A stretch of 64,000 nucleotides of DNA, taken from Trebouxia sp. TZW2008 (lineage: Eukaryota > Chlorophyta > Trebouxiophyceae > Trebouxiales > Trebouxiaceae). The stretch is taken from assembly GCA_002118135.1 (NCBI GenBank), contig BDIU01000271.1:47458-111457 (forward strand), in the 5' to 3' direction. Positions 57,690-64,000 of the stretch are shown one piece after another (position 1 is the stretch's first letter; each line of letters opens with the position of its first letter). The notes beneath the pieces were generated by a model. The model was not told the DNA's origin. It worked only from the letters and a program-made list of their open reading frames with translations, and did no database searches. A program made the position numbers and the translations under genes.

Positions 57690-58010
57690 TTTCTGCCCTG
57701 GCTTCCTTGTCAGGTAGAGAACTGTAAATGCACTGCATCACACCAAACTTGATCAGTGTGTGGGTATCTCACTGTCCAAGGGAGTCAAATGGCAGACTTT
57801 GTGTATCAACAAAAGAGTCTTGGTCCTACTCCCTTTGTCAGTTTGAGGAATGTACCTGAGCTGCACCACGACAGAGCAATGTCAGTACGCGTGCATAGCA
57901 TCTGGTCAATGGAGCTAGTTGGAAGGCTCTTGACATTTGTGAAAAGCAAGCCTGCTTTGGCCTCTTTATCAGGCAGAGGTATACACATGCGCTGCACCAC
58001 AGCAAGACCA
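57690..58010 (-). repeat. Three decayed copies of AAA exon 13 start
   Basis: The acceptor plus the codons for RIYIPLPDKEA recur at about 57693-57745, 57822-57876 and 57953-58008, spaced about 130 bases. The farthest copy still reads RMCIPLPDKEAKAGLL behind an acceptor. Confidence 0.88.
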
Positions 58011-61000
58011 TGTCAGTAATGAACAGCAACATAGTCTGGCAGGCCCAAAAGGAAGTCTGCAGATGGCTTCCCTGCGTTGCAGGACAAACGCAAAGCCTAA
58101 GGACTGTACTGGCCTCACAGGTCGTTCATATCAGACTGCAGAGTGACAGGCAAGACAAGCCAGCATGCAAACTGCACACAAGTATGAGTATCCAAGCAGC
58201 TGAGACGCAAGCTGAATGATCGCAAGACAGACTGACAGCAATCCGTACCTGGGTGAAGCGGCGCCTGACAGCCTCATATGATCCATGGGACAGTTGGTGG
58301 CGGCTAGCATGAGCGCATGGGCAGAGCTCTGCTGCACAGCAGTCATCTGCACCATCAGCTCGGTCTTGACGCGCCTCATTGACTCGTTGTCGCCCTCTCC
58401 GCGGGCACAGCACAGTGCATCGATCTGCAGCATGACTTACATCACTTGCGACTGCAGGTCTAGCATGCTCATCTTGAGAGATGTAGGATGATGTGCACAC
58501 AGCACCAGGCACACATGCAGATGCCAGTGATTGTCGCAAGTTTGAGTCACAAGTAGCAAAGTGATGATAGCATAGCAGGATGACAAGTCAAGAGCAGGAT
58601 GAAGGGGAGCATAGCTAAATTGTGAAGGTCAAGGTGAAGCTAAAGATGAAGATGCAGCTGTGAGAGCTGCAACATACAGGAGTCCAAAGCAATCCCCAAC
58701 ATTAGCCACTTGGACCAAGCCCAAACAACACCTCACACAGAAAGTGCCTGTCTTTGCAGCAAGGCGAGCTGCTTCAGATACTGACCTCGTTCATGAAGAT
58801 GACACTGGGGGCACGCTCCTGTGCCATGGCAAACAGCTGCTTGACAAGCCGCTCACTGTCTCCTTGCCACTTGGAGATCAGGGCGCTGGAGGACACACTG
58901 AAGAATGTGGCCCCAGCCTCGCCAGCCACTGCCTGCAACATCACAGCCTTGCTTGTGAAATTTGCAATGCAATGCAACAACATTTTGCGTTGAGAAAACA
59001 CACAAGGCCCAGCATGGATTGATGAGGTTGGAAGGCTGCAATGCAATGCAGCAGCGTTTTTGTGGTAGTATGTAGGTGACTGCAGGCACATCTAAATAAA
59101 TAACTCAGGCCATGACAGCTACAACTCAACTTAGCAAAAGCCTTGCCGGTCAGTGCTTGCAAGACGACATCATTTTGGCGAGGATCAACAGGTGATTTCA
59201 AGCAGGTGTGATCAAACAGGTCACGCAAAGTGCAATCTTGATTTGCAGAGGCTTGATGCAAACAAAATCATGAATACCAGCAGCAAAGTCGGTGTCAACG
59301 CCTCAAAATCCAACTCTGCAACACAATCCTTAGACATCTAGCTAAGCGTCTCTCTACACATCATGACAGTCAAATAAATGGATGATCAAAACAGTGTTGA
59401 GTGACAGACCTGGGCCAGGTGGGTTTTGCCAGTGCCTGGGGGTCCATACAGCAGCACCCCACTCCAGGGCTTCCGCTTGGTGTCAGTGAAGAAGTGGGGG
59501 TACTGCAGGGGTAGGGTGACGGCCTCCTGCAGGGTTGCCTTGGCTGCGTCCAGGCCTACCACATCCTCCCACTGCATTGCATCATGTCCATATGACCAAA
59601 TACAAAATGATTGTGCGCCCACCTGATGAGCTTGAAAACAGAACGTACAGAGTGATTGTGCTTCCATCTGTCAATGACTGCCAGATCACAAGGTACAGAA
59701 AGCTGCCACTTCTGTCTGAGGTGCCCTTTACATCACACAAACCTGCAGCACTTTGACCGGGATCTGACAAGTCATGCGTTAGAGACACAGAGACAGCAGC
59801 AAAAGTTGTGTGCAGCAGCAGTACAGCAGCACAAGAATGGTGTGATCCTCATGAGTAAGTCTAACCATCTTGGGAGAGAGGCTCATAGGACAAGCGAGCG
59901 GGCAAGCACACCTTGACTGAGCTGTGTTTGGTAATGACGGCCTCCAACTCTTGGCGCAAATGTTGAGCCTCCCCGCTGCTTTCCTGCACAGACATGCCAG
60001 CCAGTCTGGCTCCATGCCAAGCATTTCATGCCAATGCAAATATTGAGCAGGCAGACAACGTGTTTGTGAGGCTGAGGCCTGCAATGAAACAATGAGGCCT
60101 GCGCTGCTCTGCAAATGAATTATATGCTACTAGGACACACAGGTGACATATGTGCTTGCATGCCCAAATGCAGCACGGCAAGGCATGTCAGAAAGTGCCT
60201 GATAGCAGGCAGCATTCACGAGGCGGTAAAGCATAGCAAGAGAATCTGTGCGGCTTGCCTGCATCTTGACTGCAGATGGTGATGCCTCAGCTAGAGATCC
60301 ACTTGCATCACCAGCTATGGATGCTGTGTCAAAGTCTGGCTCACTCTGCACTCAACGTAGATCTGCTTACTCCTGGTCGCATTTGATTGCAATCAGACAA
60401 GACAACAGCCGACACATAAGCTTGAGAGATGATATATCACGAAATCTGAAGGATGTTTGCAGTGAAACGACTCTGCTCAGTATGCTTTTAACTGCATTGT
60501 GCATGCAGAGCATATGGCCCACAGCCATATGTGAGCAGAATAGCGAACTTGGCACTGGCGCAACATTTGACAAAGTCATACATGAGGATGACACACCAAC
60601 CTCAGGAAAGACGGGATCTACGCGGGGGTAGGCCTCCTGAACAGCATATCTTGGCCACCGCTTGACCAGAGCATGCATGCACCTGGAACGCACCTACGGG
60701 GACGAGCAGCAATTGAGTACACAATGCCAATATCATGCTGCTTTTTGGAATGACGTCATTGGGTCCCAACTCATGCAAAAGCAAATGCGAGCGAACATCA
60801 GTGAAGCATCTTGCTGCGACTCATGCAACAGGCAACAGCTATGATCGTATGATGCAGCTCATGTTCACCTGCTGATGGCATTACAGCACCAACATCTTGA
60901 TGTGACTTTAATTGGCGCTACACATGTAGCAACGTCGAGTGGAGCCAGCACAGCATAATGCGCAAAAGAGAAGAGCTGCATGTTGCAATAGCCTGCTGTG

Positions 61001-63200
61001 CAGCACAACATGCACAGTCAACAGCAGACCGCCAGGCTGCATGGTTGTAGAACTGTTTGAAACTTTTGTTCACATGAATTTGCGTCAATATGGTGTGCCA
61101 CACACCTCTTTGAATTGCACAGGAGCGTCTCTCAAGTACTTGAAGGAGTTGTCTTCAGGATCCACTTCCTTGTCAGTGCCTGTGTCAATGATGCAGGGCA
61201 GGGTACGAGCAGGGTCCAGGCCACGCTCCTTGCAGTGCAGCTCAAAGCCACCTGGGTCAGCAAACCCAATAGCAGTCAGTCACTGTAAAGCATCAAGTGT
61301 AATGATAAAAAGCCAAAGTCAGCAGGCAAAGACGCACACATCCATCATATACATACAGATCCCATGATAGGCCTGTTGGTATAGACCAAACGCATAGCTG
61401 CATGCAAAGAAGCTGTGGCTGCTGGTGCTGTCTGCTATGCAAATGCAGCTGAAAAGGTCAGCTGACAAGGGCCACAACATGCCACGCGGTATTGTTCCTG
61501 TGATTGCTAAGCATGAGCCTCTGTCTCAATACAGTACATGCAAGACACCTTGCCCTTGCTTGCTTTGGGCTACGTGTACATGCAGAGCTGACTCTTGCAA
61601 GGAACACAAACAGAAAGGGTGGAGGTACCTGATGATATACCCAAGGCTGAGTAGCCTAGGCCGTGCAAGTTGGCAAGACGGTTGGCCTCAGTGAGTAGCA
61701 CTACAGTGACATCCATAGCAGGGACGCTCTGGACTACTGTCTCCTGCAGGACAGACAGAACATAGCTCAGTCAAATCAAAGAAGCTGCCGGTATGTTGGC
61801 AACAAGGTGATCAGTTGTCTGCCATGATGAAAGGATAGCAAGCAGCATGGAATAACCACAGCATCTGGCCTAGCATATATGCAGGCTGCTTTTCATGCAC
61901 AAATTCAATTTCTTCAGGTCAAATTGCACTGGCTGACAATCTGCAAGAAGTTGCTAACAAATGCAGCAACAAGGGGCTGGGAAGAGAACCTTACCATTTC
62001 TGCTGAGGTCATTGCAGCAGACAGGAAGATGCCCTGAGGCTTCAAGCTGGTGAACTGTCGAGGGCTGTCAAACATGGTTTGGCCCAGAATGGAAGCATCC
62101 AGCTTGTCGAATGCAGTGGAGAAATACATGACTGTGTCCTGATGCCCAGTGTCCTCGTTGACTTTCACGGCAGAAATCAGCTCCTACACAAGACATCAGA
62201 ACGTTTGCAGTCAGCCTTTCATTAGTTGCGATATTGTGATTGCTCACCGATCAAAGCTGCAAGAAAGCGCGCAAAAGCAGATGGCACAGGAGCACAAAGC
62301 GTTTAGGTGTTTGACCTGAGAAGGAGAGGGTGCTGCCTTGCTGCCCTGCGGGCTGTCATGCTGCCGCATCTGCTGGAGTTCAGCCACAAGATCATCAAAG
62401 TCAGCCTGAAGCATGCCATGCTGGGCAGTCAGCCTTTGCAGGGCAGTGGAGGTCAGCTCACGAGCCTCAGCCATGCTCTGGTCCCTTGTGCGCAAGTCTT
62501 CAATTTCCAGTTGAGACTTCCACAGATGCCTGACAGCTGCCGATTCTCTGCCTGTATCTCGCTTAGGCGCTGCCGCTGCTGTGACATTTGGTCACCCTGG
62601 CGGGTCCCCTGCTGCTTCAATGCAGATATCTCAACCTAAAACAAGGAGAAACATTGGACGCTGTGTTTGGTGTGGCAGAGGCTCAAGCAATCTGGATAGC
62701 CAGCAAGTTGTGTTGCAAGATGACAATCACCTGCATCTCAGCCATCTGAGACAATGCAGCGCTCAGAGATGCCATACAGTCAGCAGGAGTTTGCTGTGGC
62801 GGTTGCATGTTTGACTGTATGCCAGCCAGGCAATCGTCTGTACTTGCGCTAGCTGAACTTGCGTCAGAAGCAAGATCATCAACGATTGCTCCAACGACAG
62901 GCAGCATACTTTGACCACAAACTGTTGAGTGAAACCGGCCAGGCATGCGACACATAGCACCTGAAACGCAGAATTCACATCAGGAGAGGTCTGGAATCCT
63001 CATACTATAAGTATCAAAGCTTTGAGCGACAGGCCGCGAAGACAGCAGAAACTGTGGCGGTGCTGGGAAGTGTTACCTACAGCGTCGCCGGCACGAGCGG
63101 CGATGCAAAGTGGAGCAGCTCTGACAAGCCGTGTTGTGCTGCTTACAAATTCTTTGGCGCCATGCCGACGTCCGCAAAGTATCGTTGTTGCTCGCAGCAT

Positions 63201-63564
63201 GGTCGCTGGGGGCTTTTGAGACTACGCAAACCCGGTCAGGCAGGAAACTCAAGCGACGCGCTGAGTGTTCAAGTCATACGAAACGGAATCCTGAGAGCCT
63301 ATCAGCCTTCTGCTCGCAGGAGCAGGACAGATCTTGCAGGCATGTGCAAGACAAAACATTGCTTGAGACGTGCACGCGACAGCAGTTTCTGAGCGCACCG
63401 CAAGAGCGGTCAAACTCCGGTTTGACCTAGGCTGGCGGGCTAAATTAGTCATTGCAAAGCAGCTGTCTAACAACACTGGAGGGGTCAGAGCTTTTGTCTG
63501 AGCGCTAAAAATTCGCCCAGACACCATCTTGCGTGACATTGCTAGCCTCTTCTCGGCTGTCAGC
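63201..63564. promoter_or_regulatory. Divergent region between the AAA fusion gene (-) and a coiled-coil frame (+)
   Basis: A 364-base, relatively GC-rich stretch between opposite start codons. No motif assigned. Confidence 0.35.
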
Positions 63565-63861
63565 ATGACGTACACTGCAGTTGAGCTGCGAGAGCGTGAT
63601 GCCGATGCGAGAGAGCAGCGCTCACAGGTCGCTGAGCGTATAGGCCAGCTTGAGGATTCCAAGCAGCACCTTGAGCGCTCCAGGAACTTCCTGCACAACA
63701 TTCGCTACAAGGAGAAGCGTCTTTCGGATGCTAAGTTTACCAATGCCACGCATAGCGCGTGGGTCGCCATAAAGAAGGGAGAGAGGACTAAATTGAGCTT
63801 GCAAGCAGCCCTCAGCCTGCATAGGTCGAGAAGATTCGTATTTGATCGCTGTCATCAGTGA
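63565..63861 (+). CDS. Hypothetical charged coiled-coil protein or first exon
   Basis: An open frame of 98 residues from ATG to TGA, or a first exon of a gene running off the window. It is rich in Arg, Glu, Gln and Leu with heptad-like runs (ELRERDADAREQRSQ, RIGQLEDSKQHLERSR). No family recognised. The charged composition favours this strand over the overlapping minus frames. Confidence 0.35.
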   Translation: MTYTAVELRERDADAREQRSQVAERIGQLEDSKQHLERSRNFLHNIRYKEKRLSDAKFTNATHSAWVAIKKGERTKLSLQAALSLHRSRRFVFDRCHQ

Positions 63862-64000
63862 ATGACCGGTAGCAGGTAGCGACGGACGTGCCATAGACCA
63901 GACAAACCTGATGCTGCAAGTCACTTCTGTCCAGACTGATTTGCAAAACAGACGTCTTTGCCTGCAGCTCCCTTACTGTGTCCTGCACGTCAGCACACGT

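Larger units (their letters stand above)
56414..63200 (-). pseudogene. Coiled coil - malic-enzyme-like - VPS4-type AAA ATPase fusion, with frame breaks
   Basis: Fourteen exons: 63077-63200, 62731-62960, 62316-62635, 61995-62183, 61629-61743, 61106-61251, 60601-60693, 60259-60345, 59912-59983, 59410-59571, 58786-58932, 58249-58424, 57395-57601, 56414-56651, about 768 residues. The N-terminus is Arg-rich like an organelle presequence, then a coiled coil. Exons 4-7 resemble the malic-enzyme N-terminal region (PQGIFLSAAM, LHGLGYSALGIS, GLDPARTLPCIIDTGTDKE, CMHALVKRWPRYAVQ), but the catalytic Lys and the FED metal motif are replaced. Exons 9-14 are VPS4-like: [52 protein letters not shown] and the VPS4 C-terminal helix. 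Walker B reads VIFMNE. Exons 3, 12 and 13 are each one base off the length their phases require. It is either a decaying gene or carries sequence errors; one gene rather than two is supported by in-phase junctions. Confidence 0.7.

Noticed and set aside
57485..57727. Plus-strand frame over the AAA exon 13 array
   Set aside because: It is antisense to the AAA exon and its copies; the minus strand carries the homology.
63022..63392. Plus-strand frames near 63.1-63.4 kb
   Set aside because: They are antisense to exon 1 of the AAA fusion gene or lie in the divergent promoter, without homology.
1..64000. tRNA, rRNA or other structured RNA genes
   Set aside because: I saw no tRNA-like A/B box pair with matching stems and no rRNA segment on either strand, though a covariance search would be decisive.

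Overview
The window is nuclear DNA of a green plant-lineage organism, most likely a unicellular chlorophyte alga. This follows from plant-type gene families (a PILS auxin-carrier-like transporter, a lumenal Deg5-type protease with a Tat-like signal, a chloroplast-type bestrophin, an ORC3 with plant-like motifs), from dense GT-AG introns (up to 18 per gene) and from the compact mix of strands. I cannot name the species. By eye I could splice eleven multi-exon genes and a small two-exon coiled-coil gene; all but one join into uninterrupted frames with matching intron phases.

Layout, left to right: the 3' end of an arylamine N-acetyltransferase (+, cut by the window edge); ORC3 (-, 19 exons, 1.1-10.4 kb); a TUG/ASPL-PUX1-like UBX protein (-), divergent from a PILS transporter (+, 13.2-18.3 kb); a patatin-like phospholipase (-, 19.2-25.3 kb); a bestrophin-like anion channel (-, 25.9-30.6 kb); mitochondrial succinate-semialdehyde dehydrogenase (-, 31.6-39.5 kb), divergent from a UBL-BAG co-chaperone (+); a Deg5-like protease (-), divergent from a phytanoyl-CoA dioxygenase-family protein (+, 45.6-47.7 kb); a sparse 2 kb stretch; a 104-residue coiled-coil protein (-); an aquaporin (+, 51.6-55.1 kb); and a 14-exon gene (-, 56.4-63.2 kb) joining a coiled coil, a degenerate malic-enzyme-like domain and a VPS4-type AAA ATPase. 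A coiled-coil reading frame (+) starts at the right edge. The genes are housekeeping or membrane functions and do not form one pathway.

The most striking feature is structural. In at least eight genes, short tandem duplications straddle an exon-intron boundary, leaving one to seven decayed copies of a splice site plus adjoining exon inside the intron. Seven of 89 introns I placed appear to use GC-AG borders. The coiled-coil/malic/AAA gene is the best candidate for something undescribed: its architecture is unfamiliar, the Walker B aspartate reads as asparagine, and three exons are each off by one base, so it may be decaying. A small pogo-like MITE family with terminal repeats close to TACAGTAATCTCTCAATAT is scattered through introns.
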